Positions 47,254 through 59,661 of a DNA stretch of 64,000 bases are shown piece after piece. Within the stretch, counting starts at the first letter, position 1; each line of letters opens with the position of its first letter. The position numbers and the translations under genes were made by a program. The DNA lies in the NCBI RefSeq assembly GCF_002127325.2, contig NC_035435.2, positions 128,193,893 to 128,257,892 on the forward strand, read 5' to 3'. The stretch is from Helianthus annuus. Lineage: Eukaryota > Streptophyta > Magnoliopsida > Asterales > Asteraceae. A model generated the notes under the pieces. It did no database searches. It saw only the letters and a program-made list of their open reading frames with translations, and was not told the DNA's origin.

Positions 47254-47387
47254 TTTAGGCTGTTTAATATGAACTAAGATTTAGCTACTAAATAATTGGT
47301 TTTTGTAATTACCTAGTTAATTAATCAGAATCAGATAATGTTTTACAAAACCAAAATGGCTTAACTTGAATGAGCTTTTGATGTATC

Positions 47388-47633
47388 ATTTCTGGCCAAA
47401 GCTGATTTGATACATCTACTTATCATTTATGTATTACGAAAGCCATGTTAAGTGTGCATCATAAACATGAATGTCTTAATATCTGGCCAAAGCTGATTTA
47501 ATTCCTTCATAAATGGCAAACTTAACAAGTGCATAACTAAAGTGATTGTCTCAATTTCTGGCCAAAGCTGATTTGTTACAATCACTTTGCACACATGCTT
47601 AAATGATTACACTTCTGGTCAAAGCTGATTTGT
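47388..47633 (+). repeat. Four copies of CTGGCCAAAGCTGATTTG, unit A
   Basis: Copies near 47391, 47482, 47558 and 47613 (the last with one change, CTGGTCAAAGCTGATTTG), spaced about 55-90 bp in the Copia leader/intron. Same in unit B at 60706-60951. Confidence 0.8.
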
Positions 47634-48396
47634 TTTCGTTTAAGTAGAATTTTAACTAAGTCTATTATTTTGATGTTAGTAATAGACAATATCACAGCTT
47701 CATAATATAAAATGGTCATTATTTATACATGCCTTAGTTTAACGTGCCCTTAGATCACATTAGGACTTCTTCCTTAGTATCATAACTTGCTCATCTTATT
47801 TCCACTATCAGCGCCCAATTATGGGATTCCACCTTTGACTGGTGATAACTTTGCTGCATGGAAGGATGCTCTCATGCTTACACTTGGATTGCTGGACTTT
47901 GACTATACTCTTAGAGAGAATAAGCCAGCGGACCTTACTACACAAAGTACTGCTGCTGAGCAGTTAACTCATGAAAAGTGGACAAGGTGTAACCGCATGT
48001 CTCTCATGTTCATGAAGCAGTCCATAAGCAATGCAATCAGGGGAGCCATTCCTGATTCTGAAGATGCTAAAACCTACTTGGCTTCTGTGGAGGCGCAGTT
48101 CAAGGGGACGTCTAAAGCACACGCTAGTACCCTTATCCTCAAGCTGGTGACGACTAAGTATGATGGGAGGAGCGGCATTCGCGAGCACATCATGATGATG
48201 AATGACATGGCCAATAAGCTGAAGGGGCTGGAAATGAAAATCAGTGATGGTTTCCTTGTTCATTTCATCATTACTTCGCTTCCTTCGTCCTTTGAAGCAT
48301 TCAAGATCAATTACAACACTCAGAAGGACAAATGGACGATGAGTGAGCTGGTCGCTATGTGCGTACAGGAGGAAGAGCGTATGAGGATGGATCGCA

Positions 48397-48467
48397 TTGT
48401 GGGAATCGAAATTGGTCCTAAAACCTTATCCCACACCCATATGCCACTAGGCTATAAAGCCATAGAC
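48397..48467 (-). mobile_element. SINE head fragment at the duplication junction
   Basis: On the minus strand a pol III A box (TAGCCTAGTGG) and a B-box-like TTTCGATTCCC lie about 30 bp apart, as in a tRNA-derived SINE. Its 3' part is absent: it is joined to Copia gag at 48396. On the other side starts unit B. Confidence 0.6.
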
Positions 48468-48709
48468 GTCTGCTCTTTGAATTAGTGGACTACCTAGAAA
48501 CACTTAAAATCTACAAAACCCAAAATCCGCTCCCTGAATTAGCAGACTACCTAGAAACACTTAAATCTCCTCAACCACCATGGAACACTTCTCCTTTTCC
48601 TAACTTTTAGTTTATTAAACAATATGTGTATATATGCATGTATATGTGCGTGTATAGAAAGAGAGGTTAACTTAATATGTTCATCAATGTAGCCTGGAGG
48701 AAGAATTAA

Positions 48710-50854
48710 GGCTATACGGTATGGGGGTCGGCCCCGGCCCGTCGCGGGTCGGCGACGGTCCAAACACCGTGCCGCCCCCATACGTCGCCGTCCTCTCCGT
48801 CCCTTTTCGGACGTTCTCGACGAAGCAAAAAGATGTGGGCCCCCCATATGACCGTTTGAATATTAATAAAAAAAAAAAAAAAACTAACGGCTACTTTTCA
48901 AATAAACACCCATTTCAATACCATTTTTATAAATACTCACACCCTTAACCCCTTTTTTCACCACTTTTCACCCAATACCACCCCATCTCTCTCACATTTT
49001 ATAAACCACTCATCTCTTTTTATAAAAAGTCTTCATATTTTGCATCATTTTTTACCCGCTTCCACACCATTTCTCGCTAAAAAAATATCATGGCTTCACC
49101 CGTTTCTTCAATTTCCTCAATTTCATCAATGTCTTCATCGTCTTCGTCCGAGTGGTATTCATCATCTTCGGAAGAGGATGTTATTATGCACAACATGATT
49201 ATGAACGCGGCTCAAGTGTTCATGTCGGCCGCTGAAGGGTCGTCCCAACCGCTAACCAGGCGAGCAAAATATAATCGAGACCAAGAAGGTATTTTAATTT
49301 TTTTTGTATGTTTTAAAATGTATGTTTTTTTTTGTATGTTTTAAAATGTATGTTTTAATTAGTTTCATTTATTTTTTGTTCTAAATTTATAGCCGGCCAC
49401 GATAAACTAGTTGCCGATTATTTTGCCGACGAACCCGTGTACCCAGCTGAGATTTTTCGACGTCGTTTCCGCATGAGTCGTCAACTGTTCTTACGTATTG
49501 CAGGCGACATGGCACAGTCTGATCCGTTTTTTACATTGCGAAACGATGCTAGAGGGCAAAGGGGGTTCAGCAATTTACAAAAATGTACGTCGGCCATTCG
49601 CCAACTTGCGTACGGTTACGCACCAGATGCATTAGACGAGTACATTAGGATGTCTGACAGAACCGCACGTCGTTGTTTGTACAAGTTTTGCCAATGGGTT
49701 GTCAAATTGTATAGCAAGCGATACCTGCGGAAACCGAACGCAAACGACGTACAAAAATTATATCAGGCACACGAACAGAGACATGGTTTCCCAGGAATGC
49801 TCGGGAGCATTGATTGCATGCACTGGCAGTGGCAGAGTTGCCCGGTTGCATGGCAAGGTCAGTATACTAGGGGAGATCAGGGACATCCGACTATCATTCT
49901 AGAGGCTGTTGCGTCACAGGATCTCTGGATATGGCATGCTTTTTTCGGTCTACCCGGGTCACTCAACGACCTCAACATCATTTACCAGTCCCAGATTTTT
50001 GATGATGTAGTGGCGAGTACAGGTCCAGACACAAGCTTTACGGTTTCAGGGGTGGAGTACAGGCGAGGTTACTACCTAGCCGATGGGATATACCCAACGT
50101 ACTCGACAATCGTTAAAACTGTCCCGCACCCGACCGACGACAAAAGGAAAAAGTTTGCAAAGTTTCAAGAGGGCGCAAGAAAAGATATTGAACGGGCTTT
50201 TGGTGTTCTACAAAAAAAATGGCACATCATTTCTATTCCAGCACGTTCGCAAACACCAAGGAGGTTACGACACATTATGTACGCTTGTATCATCCTTCAT
50301 AACATGATCATTGAAGACGAAGGGAGAGCGATATGCGATTACGACGAAAACGCGTCTACTGGAAATTCTGTTCCAGTTAGTGAGCAAGAACAAGATTTGA
50401 ACGCCTTCGCTCTACGTAACGAGTTCACACATCACAACCTACAAGCGGACTTGGTGGAGCATATTTGGAACAACGCTGAAAACGAACCCGCCCACCACAT
50501 GGAAGACGACGACTAGTAGCTTATTTTAGGATATTTGTACGTTTTTTTTTAACTTTAGGTTTTTAAGTTTATGTTTTTTTTAGTTTATTTTTTTTTAAGT
50601 TTAATTTTTTTTTTATGTTTATGTAATGTTTTATAATATTAATTAAAATATTTTATTACTTTATTTGTTAAATGTTTAAAAAAAGATGGAGATTTAAAAA
50701 AAAAATATATATAAAAGTGGTGGAGGATGATGACTAGGACCATCCTCCCATGCCCCCTAGTTTTGGAGGATGATCCATCCTTGGAAGGACTATGATGTGG
50801 CGCCTACGTGGCGGATCATCCTCCAAGGATGGTCCATCACCATACCATGTAGTC
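48710..50854 (+). mobile_element. PIF/Harbinger element
   Basis: Ends GGCTATACGGTATGG and, in reverse complement, GACTACATGGTATGG. Flanked by taa on both sides (48707-48709 and 50855-50857). Unit A shows the exact empty site (...GAATTAACATATGC near 37553). It holds one spliced transposase gene but no Myb-like partner gene, which plant Harbingers usually also encode. 2,145 bp. Confidence 0.95.
49090..50516 (+). CDS. PIF/Harbinger transposase (DDE_4-type nuclease)
   Basis: Two exons, 49090-49288 and 49393-50516, joined at GT/AG, give 440 residues. The N-terminus is Ser-rich (VSSISSISSMSS...). After the splice comes AGHDKLVADYFADEPVYPAEIFRRRFRM, a helix-turn-helix-like segment of this family. 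The catalytic acids are in GSIDCMHW (D), LADGIYP (D) and KDIERAFGVLQ (E). SLNDLNII and GHPTIILEAVAS blocks are also present. There is no stop or frameshift, so it may be active. Family knowledge says it cuts and pastes elements into TWA sites together with a Myb-like accessory protein, which is not encoded here. Confidence 0.93.
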
Positions 50855-51044
50855 TAACATATGCAAGTTGTGAATACTATTCCATGTGAATTAATGCATC
50901 AGCCACCAATTAATGCATCAGCCACCAATTGAAGTAATTTACTTACAAAGCTACTTCACAAAGTCAACCCCACCTTGTTATAAGTAGATCATAACCAAGA
51001 AAGAACTTAAAACACAGTTGCAGATAACCAAAAGTAAAAGAAAG

Positions 51045-51946
51045 ATGGGGTGGACATGGAAGGAAGAACACCTGGATTTATTCTTGGTTCCATTAGGTCT
51101 CTGGATCATGTGCACTTATCATCTCTTTCTTCTCTACAGATACCTCAAACATCCCCAACTCACAGCTATCGGGTTCGAGAATAATAACAAGAATGGTTGG
51201 GTCAGAAAAACACTTCTGGTATAACTTAATTCAACCACTTATCTTCTTCTTTACTAGTAATATTCATCGAAAACTGCCTTTAGAGACAGTTTTCCGACAA
51301 CTATGGTTTCGTCGGAAATTCTCAAAATCATTTCTGACAAAAACTTTTCGATCTTGTTTGTAGATTTTAACGATTATTCTGTTTTCTTGAATTGATGCAG
51401 ATTGAACCCAAAGATAGAGGGTTTGCTCTAGGTGTTCTTAATGGTCAATTAGCAGCCTCAACTTCCTTAAGCTCAATATCTTTAGTCCTATGTTCTCTTA
51501 TTGGTGCTGTACTAGGTAACTCATCTGATAACTATCTTACAGACAGATTTATCTTAGGGGACACAAGTAAATCCACCAGCGCCATTAAATACATAATGAT
51601 TCTATCTTGCTTTCTACTGGCCTTTGCTTGTTTTGTACAAACAACAAGACACTTTGTGCATGCTGGTTTCCTTATAAGCATGCCCGCCGGTGATGTTCCT
51701 GTTGAGTGCATCCAAAAGGCGGTGATCCGAGGAAGCAATTTCTGGGCTGTTGGATTGCGCGCCCTCTATTTCGCTACCACTTTGCTTCTGTGGATTTTCG
51801 GCCCGGTTCCTATGTTTGTTGGCGCGGTAGCTACAGTGATGATCTTGCATTTTCTGGATATTAATAAACAACCCATGATTGGGTATGGAACAAACAAGAG
51901 TAGTAATTCTGTAGTTGGGGCTGTAGCACAAAATGGAAGGAATTAG
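51045..51946 (+). CDS. DUF599 family membrane protein, copy B
   Basis: Same structure as copy A: exon 1 51045-51218, exon 2 51401-51946, 239 residues, intron 182 bp with GT/AG. It differs from copy A by Tyr for Phe in exon 1 (LLYRYLK) and silent or non-coding changes. The upstream region differs more: the Harbinger element ends 190 bp before the start codon and a 19-bp tandem duplication lies between. Its promoter is therefore partly new, so expression may differ from copy A. Four hydrophobic segments and the family motifs are unchanged. Confidence 0.88.
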
Positions 51947-52230
51947 AGATGATAAAGTTTAAACATCTCGTTAATATTTCAAACCCTATCTTTTGTGTTT
52001 CTTAGATCGATGTTAGTGTATCCCTTTCCTTACTCAAAGTCAACTTTCATGTATTAAATTTCATTACAATTTTAGTACATAATTAATGTACAGATATATT
52101 ATTATAAATCATCAACTTATGCAACTTGATAGAATATACTAAAGAGTAAAAGAGTATATAAACTAATATGAAAGCTAATCAGAACCATCGACAAAAGAGA
52201 ATCATTACGAAATCGCATCTAAGCCATCGA

Positions 52231-55078
52231 TCTATCTTCCTATCCAGTCGTTGAAGTTTTTGTCTGACAAGCTTTCGTTGACTTGCATCTGTTTCGGATA
52301 ATCCGAAGGATACAGGTAGCAAGGCAAGTTTACATCAATAGGTTCGACTGCAGTGTTGGCCCCAAAATGGATCTTTGATCTCTAGACATGAATCGAACTT
52401 GAATATAAAATCGAATATCTTTACATGTGATTCTGAATGTGTACAGGGATATAATACAATTGAAAACTACAAGCCTATTTATACTAATTGAATAGATGCA
52501 AGTGAAAGGACGTGTCTCCTCTTCGCGTCTGATGATCTTGTGGTTCTCAATCGATTTGAAGAGGTGTGTCTTCTTGTCCAAGTCGCGTCCCTGTGTTCTT
52601 GTTTCCTGATGTCGCAGATCAAGAGGTGCGATCATAGGGATATGTCGTATCCTCAAGTTGTTGGTTACAACCTTCCAACTTGTCATCTTTAGTCCCCGCA
52701 CTCTCGTAACTTATCTAATTCTAACATAAACTATCTTTATACTAATTTCATAACGAACCCTTATACTTATAGGATGTGAAGGAGATTATGATTTCATTCA
52801 CCCCCCTAATCTCGAACATCCTTGAGTTGTAGATCTTGAACTTGATCAATTCCATCTTCTTGAAACTCCTCGGTATCCAACGTTTCACACGGATCTTCTT
52901 ATTCACCAACCTTGCTCCTCACGAACCATGTTTCACTCGAACTCGCTTCACACAAACTTGCTTCACACTTGTCTTGACCGTACGAACCTTTTCTTATGTA
53001 GTTGTCTCAACACGAACTCCACCGATCTTAGATTAACTTGCCCACCATCATATCACATGATCGGAATCCATCTCGCATAGATTTTGATAAACTGAGTCAC
53101 TCAGATTTGTCTTGCGGTTGTATCACACAACACTTTCTTCTTCTGACCCAGTCACAGGATACGCGTGTCTTCTTCCTGATCTATCACAGATTAAATATCC
53201 TCTTCACGGTTGTTTCTCACAACGGGTTTTTCATCATTGATTGCTTCTCTCACAGATTCTCCACTTTTACCTGATCCACTCACTGGATTATTTTATTGCA
53301 TATTACTATATCAAATTCTGCATTCACTGCACCTTTTCTGCACTCACTGCAAATTATCTTCTTGTTTCCGACATTCATTGCATCACTTTCTTTCCATAGC
53401 ACTTTGTTTCTTCACAGCCCTTCTATTGCTTCTCTCGACTTTTGTTTCTGAAATCGATTTTCTGAGTATCTTGAACTGAGACTGAATTGATTTGATTTCT
53501 TCTTGCTCTAAATCGATTTAACCTGAATCGATTTTTTTTTGTTGGGATTCTTTGATGCGTTCTTTCTTCGTGGCTCTGGTTTTTGAATCGATGTTATACT
53601 GAATCGATTTTCCTTTTCCTTCAATACTGATTCGATGTTGACTGGATCGAATTAACTAAATCAATTTTCTTCTGAATCGATTTGGTTTCTGATTGATCAC
53701 GAGTTGAAGAACGAATTGGATTTGAACCTAGGCTGTTTCGGTTCATCTCGGACAGAATCACACGTTTCCTTTAAATAGCGATCATTGCTTTTCTTCGAAT
53801 CACTTGATCTTAACAACACACTTCGAATTACTCGAACGATTCCTTCTTCACCGGCTTCTTCTTCCAGATCGACTCGCTCGATGTTTTTTAAACTTTGAAT
53901 AACCACCGGATTAAATTCTGATTCTTCCTAGCACTCCAACGAAACAAGAAAACAACCCTGTTTTGTGCTCCTGTACTCGGTTTTATTCACTCACGAACCC
54001 TAGTCTGATTGCTAACTTAGAATTCTCACAACCCTTACTTTCTTGTTTCTAAAATTTCCTAACCACCAATACGAACCACTGTACTAGTAAAATTCAATTC
54101 CCTTGAATTCAACAAACTCTCAAATCTTTAACCCGCGAATAACCACAACGCGTATTAATTGAATTCCTGACAATCTAATTCGCACTATAACCCCGAAATC
54201 AAAACCCTAGATTTCGAACAGAACCCTGGTTCGACAACCTTGAACCGAAAAAACTAAAAACTTGCGAATTGAAAATAGAATGATGAAACCTGATCGTGAA
54301 TAACTCTGCGATTCGATGCCTTGCGATTCTCGTGCCTAGAGCCTGACGCTCTGATACCAATTTTTGCCCAGAATGGATCTTTGATCTCTAGACATGAATC
54401 GAACTTGAATATAAAACCGAATATCTTTACATGTGATTCTGAATGTGTACAGGGATATAATACAATTGAAAACTACAAGCCTATTTATACTAATTGAATA
54501 GATGCGAGTGAAAGGACGTGTCTCCTCTTCGCGTCTGATGATCTTGTGGTTCTCAATCGATTTGAAGAGGTGTGTCTTCTTGTCCAAGTCGCTTCCCTGT
54601 GTTCTTGTTTCCTGATGTCGCAGATCAAGAGGTGCGATCATAGGGATATGTCGTATCCTCAAGTTGTTGGTTACAACCTTCCAACTTGTCATCTTTAGTC
54701 CCCGCACTCTCGTAACTTATCTAATTCTAAGATAAACTATCTTTATACTAATTTCATAACGAACCCTTATACTTATAGGATGTGAAGGAGATTATGATTT
54801 CATGCAGCACCATGGGCGAACCCTCTCCCTCGTCTCCTGCCATGGATTTGTAGTTTATGATTTTAATTTTGATAGTCCTGCTCTGATACCATGTAAAATT
54901 TAGTGATCGAGAGTTGATTGTGGTTTTATTGATGGTTAACCAAGAAAAAGAAGATACATATATAGCCGATGGCTACTAAAGAAAAGCTAGTAATTAGCAA
55001 CAAACTAAACAGAAGACCCTACAAAGAATTGATAATTGAAAAGATAAACATCAGCCCCTTTGATCAATATCCAACATT
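52231..55078 (-). mobile_element. Truncated Copia 5' end (nest level 2), unit B
   Basis: Counterpart of 38910-41757: LTR 55078-54892, PBS 54891-54880, gag start near 54843, interrupted by 52354-54802. Confidence 0.7.
52354..54802 (-). mobile_element. Non-autonomous LTR element (nest level 3), unit B
   Basis: Counterpart of 39033-41481, with LTRs 52354-52796 and about 54361-54802 and tgcag duplications. Near-identical to unit A. Confidence 0.88.
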
Positions 55079-55981
55079 AAGAGAATCGGCACTTCATCTT
55101 CTTGCACCAAGTTTGTTTCTTCTTCTCTGCGGCTTGGTTGAGGATAGTCTGAGGCATGGTGTCCATAATCATTGCAATTATAGCACCTTACCTTATTTAT
55201 GTCAAACACGAATTTGTCTTGGTTTCTTGAGTATCTCTTCCTATTATCAAAATCATCATTATTCCTTTTGAAGTTATGGCGTGACATGTCTTCTTCTCTT
55301 CCTTCTTGTCTGGATATACCTCGGCATCGTGAAGCGTGATACTTACCTCGTCCACGATTTCCAAAATGTCATTCATGATTAGAATAGTCATGATGTGTTA
55401 ACCGCAATCCCTCTTGATTGGCTCATAGGCCTCCTTTCTTGGATTTGATCCTTTCTTCAAAGGTCTTGAGTCTTCCAATTGCTTTGTCTAGAGTCATGAC
55501 ATCTAAATATGAGTATTGTTCAATAGATGCAACGATCTGAATGAACCTATTAGGCACGGAGTTTAAGAGTTTCCGCACTAGGGTTGGTTGATCAAATGTT
55601 GATCATATCGTAGACTACTTGTCTTAGTGACAATGCTATTCGTGTTAGTTGTGAATGAATCGATCATGTCTCCCTTATTCATTTGTAGCATCTCAAATTA
55701 ACTCAGATTTGAGAGCTTGTAGATGTGCTTTCTACACTCGACGCATATCTAATCTTCAAAGCATCCCAATTTTTTTTAGTTTTTTTTCACTTTTATAACT
55801 CGCAACTTGTAATACTAGATCCTCTGACAATCCTTGAAACAAACATGCAATTGTGGCTTTGTCTTACTTGACATCAAGTTGCAAGTCAGCACTTGGTTCT
55901 ATCATTTTCCATAGCCCATGGAGATCAGGGTGAAACATGGGTGTGGGAATTGGCAACCATTGTCCTTACCAGTGGCCAGAC
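55079..55981 (-). pseudogene. Copia gag fragment (nest level 1), unit B
   Basis: Counterpart of 41758-42660, with the same degenerate zinc knuckle. Confidence 0.7.
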
Positions 55982-56069
55982 CTGGCGGTTGTTGTGCGGT
56001 GATGATAATTAGAAAAAAGATGAATAGAGAGAGAGAAGATTGTGTTGATAATTGGGGGGGGAGGGGGTA

Positions 56070-56960
56070 CACTACTAGAAATCTTCATTTTTTACTACAA
56101 AAGTTTCCCACAAATTTTCTACAACTAAATTTTTACTACAACTTTCCTACAGTTTTTGCGACAAAAACGAGAAACAAAAAAAAAACCTAAAACAACTTTT
56201 CCGCAATTTTCAGACAAAATCGCCACGCAACATGAGTTTGTAGGAAATTTGTAGCAAATTGAGCCAATTTCCTACAGTTTTCCCACAAAATTGTCGCAAA
56301 AAAAATCTGATTTTATTAAAAAAATTGTCGCAAATTTTGTCGGAATCTGGTAACTTTATTTCTGTAGGAAATTTGTAGGTACCATGTCGCAAAAAATAAA
56401 CTAAAATTTGTAGGAAAATTGTCTAAAATAGTTTTTAGAGTTTGTAGGAAATTTGTCGGAATCTGGTAACTTATCTTATTAAAAAAAATTGTCGCAAATT
56501 TGTCGGAATCTGGTAACTTTATTTCTGTAGGATATTTGTAGGTACCGTGTAGCAAAAAAAAACTAAAATTTGTAGGAAATTTGTCTAAAATAGTGTTTAG
56601 AGTTTGTAGGAAATTTGTCGAAAATGGTTTTTTAATTAATTGTTTTCTTAAATTATTATTATTAAAAATGACTAAAATAAAATATTAATAAAGTATGTAA
56701 AAAGTGGGATTTGTGACAAATTTGTCGAAAAATGGTAGAAAAGGCTTTAAAAAAATTGTCAGAATTTTGTGGAAAGTTTTGCGATGGTTGTTATTTGTCG
56801 GAAAGTTGTAGCAAATTTTGTGGTAGTTTTGTCGCAATCATACTTTCCGACAAGGATTTTTCACACGGACCAGTTTTGTCGCAAATTTGTAGCTAAGGCC
56901 AATTTTCCACAGATTTGTTACAAATATGCTTGTCGTAAATCTGGCTGTTTTCTAGTAGTG
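56070..56960. mobile_element. CACTA-type non-autonomous element, unit B
   Basis: Counterpart of 42749-43641, same ends and gta duplication. It differs by run-length and point changes in A/T runs (near 56393 and 56553) and an A/T change near 56660. Confidence 0.92.
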
Positions 56961-57273
56961 GTAGTAGAGACAATACTTTTGGTTTTTCATGTGGGTTAGT
57001 TTTTTAATTCTTAAATTTTAATTTCAATAACATCAACTGGGTTTAGATTTCGTGTAAACTAATTATTTAATTTGATTTTCTATATAAAACCATGTGAAAT
57101 TTAAGTAATATTATAAGTTTATTTTAAACGCAACACTATTTTCATCGTTTTTGTGGTATGTTAATTTGTGGTTTAGTTTTTCTATCTACATTACTATACA
57201 GATTTTGCTTAAGACGCAGACGTGTTGAATGTATTGAATTTAGTTTGTTTAGCAATTTCGTATACATACGGTG

Positions 57274-57310
57274 TTCCCGCACGCCTAACACGTGGAGAGG
57301 TAAACACTAG
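57274..57310 (+). mobile_element. Helitron-like 3' end, unit B
   Basis: Counterpart of 43955-43991, ending CTAG then T. Confidence 0.4.
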
Positions 57311-57748
57311 TTTTTATTACTATTACAAGAAATAGACATATTTTATCAAGGTAATGTTCAAAGACACTGTCTCTTAATTAAAAAGAGGAAGTCGTAGGAA
57401 AGGTATCAAATGGACGGACGCTGATTGAACTCATTTATGCGGCGTTGGACCCATTTCGTCGAACTCTACGATATGAGGTTTTAGGTTTTCGGTTCTGGAT
57501 TTTTAGCTTTTAGATATTAGAATTTTTGTTTCGATCATTGTGTCTTCTTATTTAGCATTGTGTTTTTCGTTTATTTGCGTATCTTTTTTCCTCGATCTTT
57601 TGCTATATTTCTCGGCATTGTATTATATTTTGTGATATACATTGTCTAGTATTATACTTTGAGAATAGTATAGAAAGATACTTGACGGGGACCATCATGG
57701 CAACCTTCCTGTATCCAGATCTTACGTAAGTGACGACACGTTCACATT

Positions 57749-57756
57749 TATAAATA
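57749..57756 (+). promoter_or_regulatory. TATA box of the PBP1/KIC-like gene, unit B
   Basis: TATAAATA with the same upstream ACGT/TGACG cluster as unit A. Confidence 0.6.
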
Positions 57757-57973
57757 GAAAAACAAGACCTTCTTCGAAAGTAGAATACGCGAGTTTAACT
57801 CTGCTGTCTTCCGATGGCTTTTCTTCTTCTTCCCGGAACCTCTAAACACCCACCGACCTCCTTTCAATCTTTCCCTCTATATTTTCTATATATACAATCA
57901 TCTATCTCTATATCTTCTCATCAGTTCAAATCAATACAACAGTTCCATAAAATACTTCTGGTTCTCTAGATCA

Positions 57974-58327
57974 ATGGCAACCAACAACAAAAAATATGAG
58001 TTCCATGATTTCTTACCTTTGATGGCTGAAAAACTGGGAGGAGATGGTTTGATTGATGAAATGTACAAAGGGTTTCAGCTGCTGATGGATCGCGATAAAG
58101 GGGTGATCACTTTCGATAGTTTGAAGAAGAATTCTTCATTTTTAGGTCTTCATGATCAATCCGATGCTGATCTTTTGAGCATGTTGAGAGTAGGCGATTT
58201 AGATGGAGATGGTGCACTCAGTCAAATGGAATTTTGTGTTCTTATGTTTAGATTGAGCCCCGGTTTGATGGAGCAATCTGAGTTTTTGTTAGAACAAGCC
58301 CTGCAACAGGAGTTTGATGATTTTTGA
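57974..58327 (+). CDS. EF-hand protein, PBP1/KIC-like, copy B
   Basis: 117 residues, identical to copy A at 44655, with the single canonical EF-hand loop at D75-E86. Promoter and 5' UTR are also the same over several hundred bases. Both copies are therefore likely to be expressed alike, doubling the gene dose if the duplication is real and not an assembly effect. Confidence 0.9.
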   Translation: MATNNKKYEFHDFLPLMAEKLGGDGLIDEMYKGFQLLMDRDKGVITFDSLKKNSSFLGLHDQSDADLLSMLRVGDLDGDGALSQMEFCVLMFRLSPGLMEQSEFLLEQALQQEFDDF

Positions 58328-58787
58328 TATTGAATTTTAAATTGTTAATTATTTATAAAGATTTTTTAACCTGTTGATAATAGGCCCAAAGGCCGAATAT
58401 GTTGTTTTCATGCTATATTAATGCGGTGTACGTTCTGTGTCAATGGTTGTATAGGGAGTTTAGTGTATATTACGAGAATTGTTTATAAAACGATTTTATT
58501 TAAAAATGTATACTTTGAAGAGTCTCCCTTGCAAATAAGCGTGAAAAGATTTTATAAAAAGTTTACAACTTGTTTCCAGAAAAAAGGTTGGAACCTGCAG
58601 ACACACTCAAGTCATACGGACTGGAGGCTAACACAGTTTCCACCATACCATTTGCCTTTCTTGATTTAACATCCCTTTGCGTGTGTGTACATTAAATCAA
58701 ACGTAAAAAATGGGAAGTCAGTGAAGTATCCACTTATTGAGGAAACCCCTCAACCAATTATAGCCCATAACTTTTGAACGGCCAACA

Positions 58788-59224
58788 GAAGAACTATTTT
58801 ATTAAACTAGCAAGGTGCTAGGCACCAAATTTACACAGTGAAACGATACAAAAACACACCATTAGGCCGAAACCACACAAAAAATTAGTTCAAAAGTTAA
58901 AATTTCCCCGGCCGCTCTAAGTCCACCCGGGCTCTTTCGACCGATTCTTGACTCATAAGAAACTTAGCGATTTAACCTCCTCCACTACCCTTCTGATCTC
59001 CGGATTCGCTTGATTAAAAATCACTTCATTGCGTATCCTCCAAATGCACCATTTGACCAATTGAATAATGGCATAACTTACTATCTTTTTCTTCATATGA
59101 TAGAGATCTAGGATATCCTTGAAGCCCAAAGAAATTATTAGAGGGATTTTAACCCATTGTGCAACAATCTGCCATATAATTTATGTGCAGTGGCAAGACA
59201 AAAAACATGGTCACAAGATTCTAA
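58788..59224 (-). pseudogene. LINE 3' end (zf-RVT tail), unit B
   Basis: Counterpart of 45470-45906, cut by the Copia LTR at 59225. Confidence 0.7.
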
Positions 59225-59661
59225 TGTAAGATTAAATATATTATGTTTAATATTTAATCTATTAGCCATTATAATCATTTACATAATATAGATCAAAATA
59301 TATAATAACCTATTAAATAATTAGTTGGTAATTGTTGATGGACCATATTACCCTTATTAACTAATTAGGTTTCCTCTTGGGTGCTTATATAAGGAGACTT
59401 ATGTGGAGGTTAAAAGGTTACACACTTAGACATAACCTAATTAGCATAACATCAATATCGCCTCTCTCTCTCCATAGCCGATACCCTTTTCGGTTTTCAT
59501 CATCACCATCATCAGTCAGCACCCTAAGGAGGAACCAAATCACACTGACAAACATGTCGAACTCGATGTCGTCTTCTCTGACTGGATTCTCCACTGCATT
59601 GTCTGCTGTAACAGGTATGTTTTCATGTTTTCCATTATGATTAAACAGAACTGATCCAACA
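59225..59661 (+). repeat. Copia 5' LTR, unit B
   Basis: Best-fit limits: TGTAAGATTAAATATATT... to ...CTGATCCAACA, two bases before the PBS. A TATA box (TATATAA, 59386-59392) about 160 bp inside fits a U3. The right end is firm; the left end is a guess, as the 3' LTR is not in the window (an alternative start is TGTTGATGG at 59333). Confidence 0.65.

Larger units (their letters stand above)
37306..48396. repeat. Tandem duplication unit A (~11 kb)
   Basis: Matches unit B (48468-61714). From 37553 rightwards the match is nearly perfect (about 15 base differences plus a few small indels noticed over 10.8 kb). The leftmost ~245 bp (37306-37550) differ at about 5% of positions plus a 12-bp gap. 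Unit A ends abruptly inside Copia gag at 48396. It lacks the Harbinger element present in unit B. Confidence 0.95.
45907..48396 (+). mobile_element. Copia element 5' portion, unit A (truncated in gag)
   Basis: 5' LTR 45907-46343, PBS 46346-46357, long leader or intron, then gag exon 2 from 47812 to a break at 48396, where it joins a 71-bp SINE-like fragment. Same element as in unit B, but pol is missing. Confidence 0.9.
46236..48396 (+). pseudogene. Copia gag, spliced, truncated, unit A
   Basis: Predicted exon 1 46236-46296 (start MSNSMSSSLTGF, inside the LTR), intron 46297-47811, exon 2 47812-48396 carrying the gag core (PPLTGDNFAAWKDAL, LMFMKQSI, VEAQFKG, FLVHFIITSLP, INYNTQKDKW). It breaks 63 bases after the conserved QEEERM region and runs into unrelated sequence, so zinc knuckle and pol are absent. 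It differs from the unit-B copy by a Lys/Glu change. Confidence 0.75.
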
